From Sphingomonas gilva (lineage in GTDB: Bacteria; Pseudomonadota; Alphaproteobacteria; Sphingomonadales; Sphingomonadaceae), in NCBI RefSeq assembly GCF_003515075.1, contig NZ_QWLV01000008.1, forward strand, positions 97,749 to 161,748: 64,000 nucleotides of DNA. Direction: 5' to 3'. Made by a program: the position numbers and the translations under genes. The notes under the pieces were generated by a model. That model was not told the origin of the DNA, ran no database searches, and worked only from the letters and a program-made list of their open reading frames with translations. Positions 35,778 to 44,564 of the stretch are shown here, one piece after another (the stretch's first letter is position 1; every line of letters begins with the position of its first letter).

Positions 35778-38700
35778 ATGACCAACTGGACGCGCAGGGC
35801 GATTGCGGGTTTCCTGACGACCACGGCGCTGGCGACGGGCGCGCACGCGCAGACCGAGCCGGCGAGCACGCAGGAGCCGCCGGTCGAGGCCGGCACCGCC
35901 CCCGCCACCGATCCGGGCCAGGGTTTCGGCGAGGAGATCATCGTCACCGGCATCCGCGCGTCGCAGGCCAAGTCGATCGACCTCAAGCGCGAGAGCGCCG
36001 CGATCGTCGACGCGATCTCGGCCGAGGACATCGGCAAGCTGCCCGACGTCACCATCGTCGATTCGCTGCAGCGCATCTCGGGCGTGCAGATCGTCCGTTC
36101 GGCCGGCGAAGGCGCGACGGTCAACATCCGCGGCCTGCCGCAGGTCGTCACCCTGCTCAACGGCGAGCAATATCTCTCGCCGGCCAATCTCGGCACCGCC
36201 CAGCCCAACCTCAACGACATTCCGGCGCAGCTGATGAGCGGCGTGGTGGTGTTCAAGTCGCCCGACGTGCGCAACGCGCTCTCCGGCATCTCGGGCACGC
36301 TCGACCTGCGCACGCGCCGCCCGTTCGACTTCAAGGACGGGCTGACCGTCTCCGGCCAGGGCGAGTATCAGACCGGCAAATACACCAGCACCGACGATTA
36401 CCTGGTCAGCGGCCTCGCCAGCTATCGCACCGGCCGCATCGGCATCCTGGCGAGCGCGGCGTACAGCGACATCACGCTCGGCAACAATTACGCGGGCTTC
36501 GCCGGCGGCCATTTCCTCAACAACGACTGGGGCGGCAATGGGAACGCCGCCAATCCCGGCGCCGACTGGATCGCGCCGCACGGCTACGAAACCTTTCATC
36601 GCGAGGTGGAGCGCAAGCGCTTCGGCGCATCGGGCGCGATCCAGTGGGAGGTCGATGACGGCATCACCCTGACCGCCGAAGGCTTCTACACGCGCTTCAT
36701 CGAGCATGATCTGCGCGCCGGCATGAACATTTCGAATCGCTGGAACGCGCTCGGCTGGATGAATCCCACGGTCTCCGAGGATTCGGGCGTCGAGATCACG
36801 CGGCTCATCAATAACGTGCCGACACAGCAAAGCGTGCTCGACGTCGACGAATATGATCTCGACGCCTGGTGGGTGAACTCGTTCAGCGTCAACCGCTCGA
36901 TCAAGGCGGAATCGAAGAACTTCAACCTCGAGCTCGAATATGACAAGGGCGGCCCGCTGACCTTCAGCGTGCGCGGCATCTATTCGGACGCCGACTATCT
37001 CAACACCAACGGCCAGGTGCAGGGCGATCTCAGCAATTGGCAATACGGGCCCGATCGCCAGTTCACGCTGTTCCGCAACGCGGCGGACCGCACGCGCGGC
37101 ACCTTCTATCCGGCAGATATCGCGTCCCAATATCCGGCATCCCAATACTCAAACGGCGTCGTCGGCGTGAATGGCGGCCGCTACGTCAATCCGAATCCGC
37201 TGGGCTACGGATCGGACCCGCAGCTGCACATCGACATCTCGGGCCGCAACATCGTCTGGAGCGGGTTCGATCGCGTGATCGGCGGCGGCCTTGGCGCCGA
37301 CTCGACCTTGCGCGACTATATGTCGAACCTCGACAGCTACACGGTCGCCGCCTATTCGTCGGAGGGCAACAACCGCAACAATTCCGATCTCTACGCCGCG
37401 CGGTTCGACGGATCGTTCGACTTCGAAAAGGCCGATGGCGCGCTGTTCGGCTTCCTCAATCGGATCGACGCGGGCGGCCGGGCGAGCCGTCGGCGGACCG
37501 AGATTCAGAACTACCACCTGTTCTCGAACCTCTACGCCGGCAACGGCGCGTCCGATCCCAATGGCTGCGCGGCGCAGTGGAAGGCGATCGACGTCGTGCT
37601 GGACAACACCGCGGGCTGCACCGCGGGGGAGCATGTTCCCAATCCCAATTTCAATCCCGCGTTGCCGGTAAGCGCGAGCAATCCGGAGACGGTCTTCCAA
37701 GGCTATACCGCCTGGCGACCGACCAATCTCGGCGCGAACAACAACGTCTATTTCCTGGATGACTTCGGCTCCGTTACCGAAGGATTCCCCGGCATCTGGG
37801 TTGCCGATCCGCGTGATTTCAACGATCCGCTGGCGTTCCAGCAGCGCGTATTCGGCAACGCATTCCCGGTGATCATCCCGGGCACGTCCTACAATGTCGA
37901 TTTCTATGAACAGAGCGGTTACGCGAACGCCGCGCTCGAATTCGGCGCGCTTCAGGTCAACGCCGGCCTGCGCGTCGTCCATACGCTGATCAAGGTCCGG
38001 CAGAACCTCACCGGCCCCGTGATCCCCTATGGCGATACCAACAGCGACATCGGCGACACGTTCGACCGCAACGATTATTGGGATTTCCTGCCTGTCATCA
38101 ACGCGCAGGTCGACCTGACCGACAATCTGAAGGCGCGCGCCGCCTATTCCAAGACCATGATCCCGCTCGACCTTGGCAATTATGGCGGCGGCCTGACCAT
38201 CTCCACCAGCGATTCTCCGGGCGTCGATCCCGACGACCCCACGACGGCGAACAATGCGCCCGAGGGCGTGCGTCAGGTCACCGGCGCATCGGCGGCCGGC
38301 AACCCGCACCTCAACCCCTGGCGATCGACCAACTATGATGTTGCGCTCGAATATTATTGGGGACGTGCGTCGCTGCTCAATGCGGGCGTCTTCCTGCTCG
38401 ATATCGAAAGCTTCGTGACCACGGATTCAATCAACGACGGCCGCTTCCCCGACGGCGACGGCGTCATCCGCCGCACGGTGCCGTTCAGCCGGCCGATCCA
38501 GGGTACGGGCGGTTCGCTGCAGGGCGTCGAGTTGGGCGCCAAGGTGGCATTCGACGACATCATCCCGACCGATGGCATTCTAAGCAATTTCGGGTTCGAC
38601 GCGAACTACACCTATTCGGACAGCGCCAACGAATCCGCCGCGCCGCAACTCGACGGGAGCAAGTTTCCCTTCCAGGACAACTCGGCGCATCAGTGGAATT

Positions 38701-38993
38701 TCGCTTTCTGGTATCAGGACAGCAGGCTCCAGGCGCGCGCCGCCTACAACCGGCGCTCTCCACGCCTGACCGGTCAGGTTAACGGCATCGCGATCTATCA
38801 GGATACCAGCCAATATGTGGACCTGAACGTCACCTACGCCATTACCGACAACTTCTCGCTCTACGGCAACGCCTCCAACGTCTTCGGCGAGATCGAGAAA
38901 TACTACTACCAGTTCGACGAGGACTCGCGCCAGTTCGCTTGGCGCAACGAATTCGAGCCTCGCTATTCGGCCGGCGTGCGCTTCAAATTCTGA
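35778..38993 (+). CDS. TonB-dependent receptor (TIGR01782-like, carbohydrate type)
   Basis: A 1071-residue receptor; ATG 35778 gives the clean signal peptide MTNWTRRAIAGFLTTTALATG ending at AHAQ. EEIIVTGIRASQAKSIDLKR is the TonB-box/plug start typical of the large sphingomonad/Caulobacter receptors, then SAEDIGKLPDVTIVDSLQRI, GVQIVRSAGEGATVNIRGLP and a barrel ending YSAGVRFKF. It opens a cluster with two halogenase homologues, LacI, an MFS transporter and a GH3 glucosidase, so it probably imports a glucan-derived oligosaccharide. A LacI-type operator precedes it and a strong terminator follows. Confidence 0.92.
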   Translation: MTNWTRRAIAGFLTTTALATGAHAQTEPASTQEPPVEAGTAPATDPGQGFGEEIIVTGIRASQAKSIDLKRESAAIVDAISAEDIGKLPDVTIVDSLQRISGVQIVRSAGEGATVNIRGLPQVVTLLNGEQYLSPANLGTAQPNLNDIPAQLMSGVVVFKSPDVRNALSGISGTLDLRTRRPFDFKDGLTVSGQGEYQTGKYTSTDDYLVSGLASYRTGRIGILASAAYSDITLGNNYAGFAGGHFLNNDWGGNGNAANPGADWIAPHGYETFHREVERKRFGASGAIQWEVDDGITLTAEGFYTRFIEHDLRAGMNISNRWNALGWMNPTVSEDSGVEITRLINNVPTQQSVLDVDEYDLDAWWVNSFSVNRSIKAESKNFNLELEYDKGGPLTFSVRGIYSDADYLNTNGQVQGDLSNWQYGPDRQFTLFRNAADRTRGTFYPADIASQYPASQYSNGVVGVNGGRYVNPNPLGYGSDPQLHIDISGRNIVWSGFDRVIGGGLGADSTLRDYMSNLDSYTVAAYSSEGNNRNNSDLYAARFDGSFDFEKADGALFGFLNRIDAGGRASRRRTEIQNYHLFSNLYAGNGASDPNGCAAQWKAIDVVLDNTAGCTAGEHVPNPNFNPALPVSASNPETVFQGYTAWRPTNLGANNNVYFLDDFGSVTEGFPGIWVADPRDFNDPLAFQQRVFGNAFPVIIPGTSYNVDFYEQSGYANAALEFGALQVNAGLRVVHTLIKVRQNLTGPVIPYGDTNSDIGDTFDRNDYWDFLPVINAQVDLTDNLKARAAYSKTMIPLDLGNYGGGLTISTSDSPGVDPDDPTTANNAPEGVRQVTGASAAGNPHLNPWRSTNYDVALEYYWGRASLLNAGVFLLDIESFVTTDSINDGRFPDGDGVIRRTVPFSRPIQGTGGSLQGVELGAKVAFDDIIPTDGILSNFGFDANYTYSDSANESAAPQLDGSKFPFQDNSAHQWNFAFWYQDSRLQARAAYNRRSPRLTGQVNGIAIYQDTSQYVDLNVTYAITDNFSLYGNASNVFGEIEKYYYQFDEDSRQFAWRNEFEPRYSAGVRFKF

Positions 38994-39001
38994 TCCCCTC
39001 T

Positions 39002-39039
39002 GGCCGGCCGCGACCCGGGTCGCGGCCGGCCTTCTTTTT
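39002..39039 (+). terminator. Strong intrinsic terminator after TBDR
   Basis: A 30-base perfectly palindromic stem (15-base arms, starting GGCCGGCCGCGACCC) at 39002-39031 is followed by TTCTTTTT. It lies nine bases after the receptor stop. Some readthrough must occur if the halogenase genes share the promoter, otherwise they have their own. Confidence 0.9.
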
Positions 39040-39096
39040 GGGGGAGCGGCGCGAAAGCCTCTTGCCACCACCTATCGATTGCGCGTCCTTGATCTG

Positions 39097-40605
39097 ATGA
39101 CAGAAGCCTCGCCCCACAGCATCCGTTCGCTCGTCATCGTCGGCGGAGGCACCGCGGGCTGGATGGCGGCGGCGGCGCTGGCGAAGCACTTCCACGGATC
39201 CGGCCTCGCCATCACGCTGGTCGAATCGAGCGAGATCGGCACGATCGGCGTCGGCGAGGCGACGATCCCGACCATCCGCCGCTTCTACGCCAAGCTGGGC
39301 CTGACAGACGAGGCCGTCATGCGCGAAACCGGCGCGACCGCGAAGCTCGGCATCCTCTTCCAGGATTGGCGCCGCGTCGGTGAAGGCTTCATCCATCCCT
39401 TCGGCCTCTATGGCCAGGATCACGGCGATATCGGCTTCCACCATCTCTGGCTGCAGGCGCGCGCGGCGGGCGACGACACGCCGATCTCGGCCTATTCGCT
39501 GGGCGCGATGCTGGCCGAGAAGCACCGCATGGCGCTGCCGCAGGTCAATCCGCCCACCCCGCTCGCGACCTTCGATTGGGCGCTTCACCTCGACGCCTCG
39601 CTGTTCGCGCAATATCTGCGCCGCTATGCCGAGGCTTCGGGCGTCACCCGCATTGACGCCAAGGTGGCCCAGGTCGAGCCGGGCGAGCGCGGCGCAATCG
39701 CCGCGGTCCGCCTCGATGACGGCCGGCGGATCGAGGGCGATTTCTTCATCGACTGCACCGGCTTCCGCTCGCTGCTGCTGGGCGAGGCGCTGGAGGTCGG
39801 CTTCGAGGACTGGAGCGAATGGCTGCCCTGCGACGCGGCGATCGCGGTGCAGACCGAGAACGCGCTCGACGATCCCCCGCCCTATACCCGCGCGCACGCC
39901 AAATCGGCGGGCTGGCAGTGGCGCATTCCTTTGAGGCACCGCGCCGGCAACGGCATCGTCTATTCGCGCAAGCTGATGAGCGAGGACGAGGCGACGGCGA
40001 CCTTGCTTTCCGACCTGCCCGGCAAGCCGCTGATCGAACCGCGCGCCATTCCCTTCCGCTCAGGGCGGCGCACGCGCGCCTGGGCGGGCAACTGCGTTGC
40101 GCTCGGGCTGGCGGCGGGCTTCCTCGAACCGCTCGAATCGACCAGCATCGCGCTGATCGAGACGGGCATCGAACGGCTGAAGGAGCTGTTCCCCGACCGC
40201 CGGCTCAATCCGGCGCTGGCCGAGGAATTCAACGACGCCACCGCGCGCGAGATGGAGCGCGTGCGGGACTTCATCATCCTCCACTACAAGCTCACCCGGC
40301 GCGACGACACCGCGTTCTGGCGTCACTGCGCGGCGATGCCCGTGCCCGACACGCTGCGCCGCAAGATCGAGCTGTGGGACGCGCGCGGCGAGTTCATCCG
40401 CTATCGCTGGGAGATGTTCCATCCGGCAAGCTGGCTGGCGATGTACACCGGCTTCGACCGCATCCCCGAGGGCGCCAACCGCGCGTTGGACGGGATCGAC
40501 AGGGCCAAGGTCTCGGCGGCGATGAAGCGGATGCGCGAAAGCGTCGCCAACACCGTCGCCGCCACGCCCAGCCACCGCCAGTTCCTCGAAACGCTCGATC
40601 GGTGA
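39097..40605 (+). CDS. Flavin-dependent tryptophan-halogenase family protein (copy 1)
   Basis: A 502-residue flavoprotein homologue. FAD loop GGGTAGW at residues 16-22; GVGEATIP at 52-59; the catalytic Lys of the family is Lys83 (ATAKLGILFQDWR); WQWRIP at 273-278 is the halogenase W-x-W-x-I-P motif; and Glu347 (PLESTSI) matches the second catalytic residue. All are intact, so an active halogenase is plausible. The substrate is unknown; relatives beside TBDRs have been reported to prefer small indoles and bromide. The stop overlaps the next start as GTGA. Confidence 0.88.
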   Translation: MTEASPHSIRSLVIVGGGTAGWMAAAALAKHFHGSGLAITLVESSEIGTIGVGEATIPTIRRFYAKLGLTDEAVMRETGATAKLGILFQDWRRVGEGFIHPFGLYGQDHGDIGFHHLWLQARAAGDDTPISAYSLGAMLAEKHRMALPQVNPPTPLATFDWALHLDASLFAQYLRRYAEASGVTRIDAKVAQVEPGERGAIAAVRLDDGRRIEGDFFIDCTGFRSLLLGEALEVGFEDWSEWLPCDAAIAVQTENALDDPPPYTRAHAKSAGWQWRIPLRHRAGNGIVYSRKLMSEDEATATLLSDLPGKPLIEPRAIPFRSGRRTRAWAGNCVALGLAAGFLEPLESTSIALIETGIERLKELFPDRRLNPALAEEFNDATAREMERVRDFIILHYKLTRRDDTAFWRHCAAMPVPDTLRRKIELWDARGEFIRYRWEMFHPASWLAMYTGFDRIPEGANRALDGIDRAKVSAAMKRMRESVANTVAATPSHRQFLETLDR

Positions 40606-42122
40606 CCGCGCCCGAACCCCTTCGCAGCATCTGCATCGTCGGCGGCGGCACCGCGGGCTGGGTCGCCGCGGCGATGCTCGCGCATCTTTGCCCGGACCTG
40701 GGCGTGGAGCTGGTCGAATCGGACGATATCGGCACGATCGGCGTCGGCGAATCGACCATCCCGCCCTTTCTCGAGCTGATCGCCAAGCTCGGCATCAGCG
40801 AGAGCGACTTCATCCGCGAAACGCAGGCGAGCTACAAGCTCGGCATCGAGTTCCGCGACTGGCGGGTGAAGGGCGAGACCTATTTCCATCCCTTCGGCAC
40901 GATCGGCCCGCAGGCCGGGCTTACCGAGTTCTACCATCTCTGGCTGAGGGCCAAGGGCCACGGGCTTGCGCGCGGGCTGCAGGATTTCGCGCCCGCCGCC
41001 GTGATGGCGCGCGAGGGGCGCTTCACCCTGCCCTTCGCCGCGCCGCGCAGCCCGATCGGCGGCGCGGCCTATGCGCTGCATGTCGACGCCAAGCTGGTCG
41101 CGCGCTATCTGCGCCGCTTTGCGGAGGCGCGCGGCGTCACGCGCACCGAGGGCATCGTCACCGACGTCGAGGCGCGGCCCGACGGTTTCGTCCGGACGCT
41201 GCGGTTGCAGGACGGGCGCGAGGTGTCGGCCGATTTCTTCATCGATTGCACCGGCTTTCGCGGGCTGCTGATCGGCAAGACGCAGGGCGTCGCCTGGCGC
41301 GACTGGTCGCGCTGGCTGCTGTGCGACCGCGCGATCGTCGTCCAGACCGCCAATGCCGGTCCGCCCCAGCCTTTCACCCAGGTCAGCGCGCAGGATGCCG
41401 GCTGGCGCTGGCGCATTCCCCTCCAGCACCGCACCGGCAACGGCCATGTCTTCTCGACCGCTCACATGAGCGACGACGAGGCGACCGCCACCCTGCTCGC
41501 CAAGGTCGAGGGCGAGACCGTCACCGATCCGATGACGGTCCCCTTCCGCACCGGCGTGCGCGAGGCCATCTGGCGGCGCAACGTGCTGTCGATCGGTCTC
41601 GCCGCCGGCTTCATCGAGCCGCTCGAATCGACCGCGATCCACCTGATCTATCGCGGCATGGACATGTTCTTCCGCTACATGCCGGCGCAGGACTGCGACG
41701 GCCATCTGATCGACGAATACAACCGCCGGATGACCGCGGACTACGAGGAGATCCGCGACTTCATCATCCTCCATTACTGCGTCAGCGAGCGCGACGACAC
41801 CGCCTTCTGGCGCGCCTGCCGCACAATGGAGCTGCCAGCGGACCTCGTCCGCCGCATCGCCCTGTTCCGCGCCGCCGGCGCCATCCCGGAGACGCTCGAC
41901 GGGCTGTTCCGCAACGTCAGCTGGCAATCGGTGTTCGACGGAATGGGCGTGATCCCGCGCACCCACCACCCGCTCGCCGACCGGGTCGACATGGCGACCG
42001 CCCTGCCCGACCTGGACCGCGCCGCAGACAGCCTCGCGCGCGCCGTCGCGGGGCTGCCCACCCATGCCCGCTTCCTCGCCGATCACTGCGCCGCGCCGCC
42101 GCCCGAGGGCTCGCGCGCATGA
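40602..42122 (+). CDS. Flavin-dependent tryptophan-halogenase family protein (copy 2)
   Basis: A 506-residue paralogue starting at GTG 40602, which overlaps copy 1 by four bases; longer in-frame versions read inside copy 1. GGGTAGW near residue 14, GVGESTIP, Lys79 (QASYKLGIEFRDWR), WRWRIP at 268-273 and Glu342 (PLESTAI) are all present. It needs a flavin reductase as partner; none is visible in the window. Coupled pairs of this family occur beside TonB-dependent receptors in sphingomonads and Caulobacter. Their role in sugar uptake is not explained. Confidence 0.88.
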   Translation: MTAPEPLRSICIVGGGTAGWVAAAMLAHLCPDLGVELVESDDIGTIGVGESTIPPFLELIAKLGISESDFIRETQASYKLGIEFRDWRVKGETYFHPFGTIGPQAGLTEFYHLWLRAKGHGLARGLQDFAPAAVMAREGRFTLPFAAPRSPIGGAAYALHVDAKLVARYLRRFAEARGVTRTEGIVTDVEARPDGFVRTLRLQDGREVSADFFIDCTGFRGLLIGKTQGVAWRDWSRWLLCDRAIVVQTANAGPPQPFTQVSAQDAGWRWRIPLQHRTGNGHVFSTAHMSDDEATATLLAKVEGETVTDPMTVPFRTGVREAIWRRNVLSIGLAAGFIEPLESTAIHLIYRGMDMFFRYMPAQDCDGHLIDEYNRRMTADYEEIRDFIILHYCVSERDDTAFWRACRTMELPADLVRRIALFRAAGAIPETLDGLFRNVSWQSVFDGMGVIPRTHHPLADRVDMATALPDLDRAADSLARAVAGLPTHARFLADHCAAPPPEGSRA

Positions 42123-42177
42123 GCCGCTTGCCGACCGGCCGGCGCTGCTGGCAAGACGACTGACCACAGGGGGTTCG

Positions 42178-43236
42178 ATGCCGCACACGCGCCGACAGGC
42201 GGTCACCATCAAGCATGTCGCGGCGGAGGCGGGGGTCTCTCTGCAGACCGTTTCGCGCGTGATCAACAACGAGCCCAATGTGCGCCCGCAGGTGCAGGAG
42301 CGAGTCCACGCCGCGGTGGCCAAGCTCGGCTATGTCCCCAGCCTCGCCGCGCGGCGCCTTGGCGGATCGCGCTCCTACCTGATCCTTGCGCTGAACGACC
42401 GCGATCGCACCATCGACGGCTGGCGCTCGGGCGAGGGCACCGACTGGGTCGACCAGATGCTCCTGGGCGGCATGCTCAAATGCGCCGAGCACGGCTATCG
42501 CATGATCTTCGAGCTGGTCGACACGCACAGCGCGCATGTCGAGCGCGAGATCATGGCCGCGCTCTCCTCGCTCCGGCCCGACGGCGTGATCCTGACCCCG
42601 CCGCACGGCGACAACCCGACCATCACCGAGCTGCTCACCCGCCAGCACATCCCCTTCGCCCGCATCGGATCGGTCGGCGACGGCGCCGGCTTCTCGATCT
42701 CGATGGACGACGCGCACGCCGCCGAGGTCGCCACCGCACACCTGATCGCGCTCGGCCACCGCCGCGTCGGCTTCATCACCGGCAGCGACGAATATGCGCT
42801 GTCGGGCGCGCGGCTCGAAGGCTGGCGGAAGGCGATGCGCGCCGCCGGGCGGGACGATTCGGAAGAGCTGATCGGCCGCGGCGATTTCACCTTCGATTCG
42901 GGGATAGCCGCCGCGACCGCCCTCGTCTCGCTCGCCGATCCGGCGACCGCGATCGTCGCCAGCAACGACCAGATGGCGCTCGCCGCGCTGCACGTCGCGG
43001 AGGCGCGCGGCCTCGCGGTTCCGCGGGATTTGTCGATCGTCAGCTTCGACAACACCCCCGTCGCGCGCTTCAGCGTTCCGCCCTTGACCGCCATCGCCCA
43101 GCCGATCGCGGCGATGACCGCGCGCGCCGCCGAGTTGCTGATCGAGGCAAAGCAGGGCAAGCCTGATCCCGACGCACCCAGCGTACTGCCCTTCGAGCTG
43201 GTGGTGCGCGCCTCGACGGGACCATGTGACGGCTGA
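42178..43236 (+). CDS. LacI-family transcriptional regulator
   Basis: A 352-residue repressor. ATG 42178 has AGGGGG five bases upstream. VTIKHVAAEAGVSLQTVSRVIN (residues 9-30; helix-turn-helix plus hinge start) is followed by the hinge segment SLAARRLGGSRS and a periplasmic-binding-like sensor domain (RPDGVILTPPHGDN, LGHRRVGFITGSDEY, VASNDQMALAAL, LSIVSFDNTPVARF). It most likely binds the palindromes at 35520, 44447 or 44525. The inducer is probably an imported sugar. Its stop overlaps the MFS start by 11 bases. Confidence 0.93.
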   Translation: MPHTRRQAVTIKHVAAEAGVSLQTVSRVINNEPNVRPQVQERVHAAVAKLGYVPSLAARRLGGSRSYLILALNDRDRTIDGWRSGEGTDWVDQMLLGGMLKCAEHGYRMIFELVDTHSAHVEREIMAALSSLRPDGVILTPPHGDNPTITELLTRQHIPFARIGSVGDGAGFSISMDDAHAAEVATAHLIALGHRRVGFITGSDEYALSGARLEGWRKAMRAAGRDDSEELIGRGDFTFDSGIAAATALVSLADPATAIVASNDQMALAALHVAEARGLAVPRDLSIVSFDNTPVARFSVPPLTAIAQPIAAMTARAAELLIEAKQGKPDPDAPSVLPFELVVRASTGPCDG

Positions 43237-44413
43237 ACCGAACGCGCCGGGCAACCGGCAGAGCACGCGCTTCCTTCTCCTCTACGCGCTCGCCTATGCC
43301 GGCGGGTTCGTCGCCTATGTCCCCTTCCTCACCATATTGCTGCCGGTGAAGATGGCGGTGGCGGCGGGCGACCTGAAGGTCGAATGGCTCGCCGCGGCGA
43401 CGCTGCTCGGCGCGATCGCCGCGAGCATCGCCAACATCGCCTTCGGCTGGGCGAGCGACCTCACCCGATCGCGCCGCCCGTGGATCGCCGCCGGGCTGGC
43501 GCTGACCGTCGCCGCCTATGGCCTGATCCATTTCGCCTCGACCCCGGCCATGATCGTCGCGGCGATCGTCGGCTGGCAGATCACGCTCAACCTGATGCTT
43601 GCCCCACTCGCCGCGCTCGCGGCCGATCATGTGCCCGATGCGCAGAAGGGCGTGCTCGCCGGCCTCCTGGGCGCGGGCCAGCCGTTCGGATCGGTCGCGG
43701 CGATCGTCGTCACGCTGCCGGGCATCGAGGTGGAGGCGGTGCAGTTCGCCGTCATCTGCGCGATGTTCGCCGCGATGGTGCTGCCGCTGTTCGCGCTCCA
43801 TCCGCGCCCGATCGCGCCGGAGCCGCCCGTCTCCGCCGAGCAGCGCCTGGTCCGCCGCCGCGACCTGACGCTCATCTGGTTCGCCCGCCTGTTCGTCCAG
43901 GTCGCCTGCGGCGTGCTGTTCAGCTTCTTCCTCTATTATTTCCAGTCGCTGCCGGGAGAGACGGTGTCGGTCGCGACGGTGGCGCGGACCGGCGGCGTCA
44001 CCATGCTCGTCGCCATCCCGCTCGCGCTGCTTCTCGGCCGCGCGTCGGACCGGATCGGCGCGCGTCGTCCCTTCCTGATCGGCGCCGCGCTCGCCATGGC
44101 GCTGGGGCTCGGCGTGATGGGGGCGACGACCACCGTCCCCGTCGCGATCATGGCCTACGGGCTGTTCGGCTGCGCGTCATCGATCTTCCTGGCGCTGCAG
44201 GCGGTCTACACCATGCAGCTGCTGCCGTCCCCCAACCATCGCGGGCGCGATCTCGGACTGTTCAACCTCACCAACACGCTGCCCCAGCTGCTGTCGCCGG
44301 TGCTTGCGGTCACGCTGGTGTCGGGCCGCAGCTTCGCCACGCTGATGGGAACGCTCGCGCTTCTGGCGGTCGGGTCGGCCGTTCTGGTCCTGTTGGTGCG
44401 AAGCGAACGATGA
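43226..44413 (+). CDS. MFS sugar transporter
   Basis: A 395-residue, 12-helix transporter starting at GTG 43226 inside the lacI 3' end. ASDLTRSRRPWIAAGLALT and GRASDRIGARRPFLIGAAL are the paired loop 2/3 and loop 8/9 signatures (D-R-x-G-x-R-R) of the major facilitator superfamily. Coupled to lacI and upstream of the glucosidase, it probably carries the sugar across the inner membrane after TBDR uptake. Confidence 0.88.
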   Translation: MTAEPNAPGNRQSTRFLLLYALAYAGGFVAYVPFLTILLPVKMAVAAGDLKVEWLAAATLLGAIAASIANIAFGWASDLTRSRRPWIAAGLALTVAAYGLIHFASTPAMIVAAIVGWQITLNLMLAPLAALAADHVPDAQKGVLAGLLGAGQPFGSVAAIVVTLPGIEVEAVQFAVICAMFAAMVLPLFALHPRPIAPEPPVSAEQRLVRRRDLTLIWFARLFVQVACGVLFSFFLYYFQSLPGETVSVATVARTGGVTMLVAIPLALLLGRASDRIGARRPFLIGAALAMALGLGVMGATTTVPVAIMAYGLFGCASSIFLALQAVYTMQLLPSPNHRGRDLGLFNLTNTLPQLLSPVLAVTLVSGRSFATLMGTLALLAVGSAVLVLLVRSER

Positions 44414-44446
44414 GCATCCCCACCCCACCCATCATCGACAATGTCG

Positions 44447-44462
44447 TTGACAGCGTTGTCAG
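44447..44462. promoter_or_regulatory. Second LacI-type palindrome upstream of GH3
   Basis: TTGACAGCGTTGTCAG has six-base arms TGACA/TGTCA around a central CG, with mismatches at positions 7/10 and at the ends. It begins 34 bases after the MFS stop and 78 bases before the third site. Spacing allows looping or cooperative binding. Confidence 0.55.
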
Positions 44463-44524
44463 ACTCGTGCGAAGCGACCGCTGAAACGGCTTGAATTTCC
44501 GGCGGTACGCCGTCACAACCGCTA

Positions 44525-44540
44525 TTGATAACGTTCTCAA
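44525..44540. promoter_or_regulatory. LacI-family operator candidate upstream of GH3
   Basis: TTGATAACGTTCTCAA, nearly palindromic with central CG, matches the site at 35520-35535 at 14 of 16 positions. It ends 24 bases before the GH3 start codon, close to where it could block the promoter or ribosome. Confidence 0.72.
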
Positions 44541-44564
44541 TGGAACGCAGTTGGGGAGAGATTA

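Noticed and set aside
35655..37145. Minus-strand open frame of 496 codons opposite the second receptor
   Set aside because: Antisense to the receptor plug and barrel; composition typical of shadow frames, no motif or ribosome site.
39819..40601. N-terminal extension of the second halogenase reading back into the first
   Set aside because: The extension is an out-of-frame reading of copy 1; GTG 40602 overlaps the copy 1 stop and begins the FAD-binding sequence.
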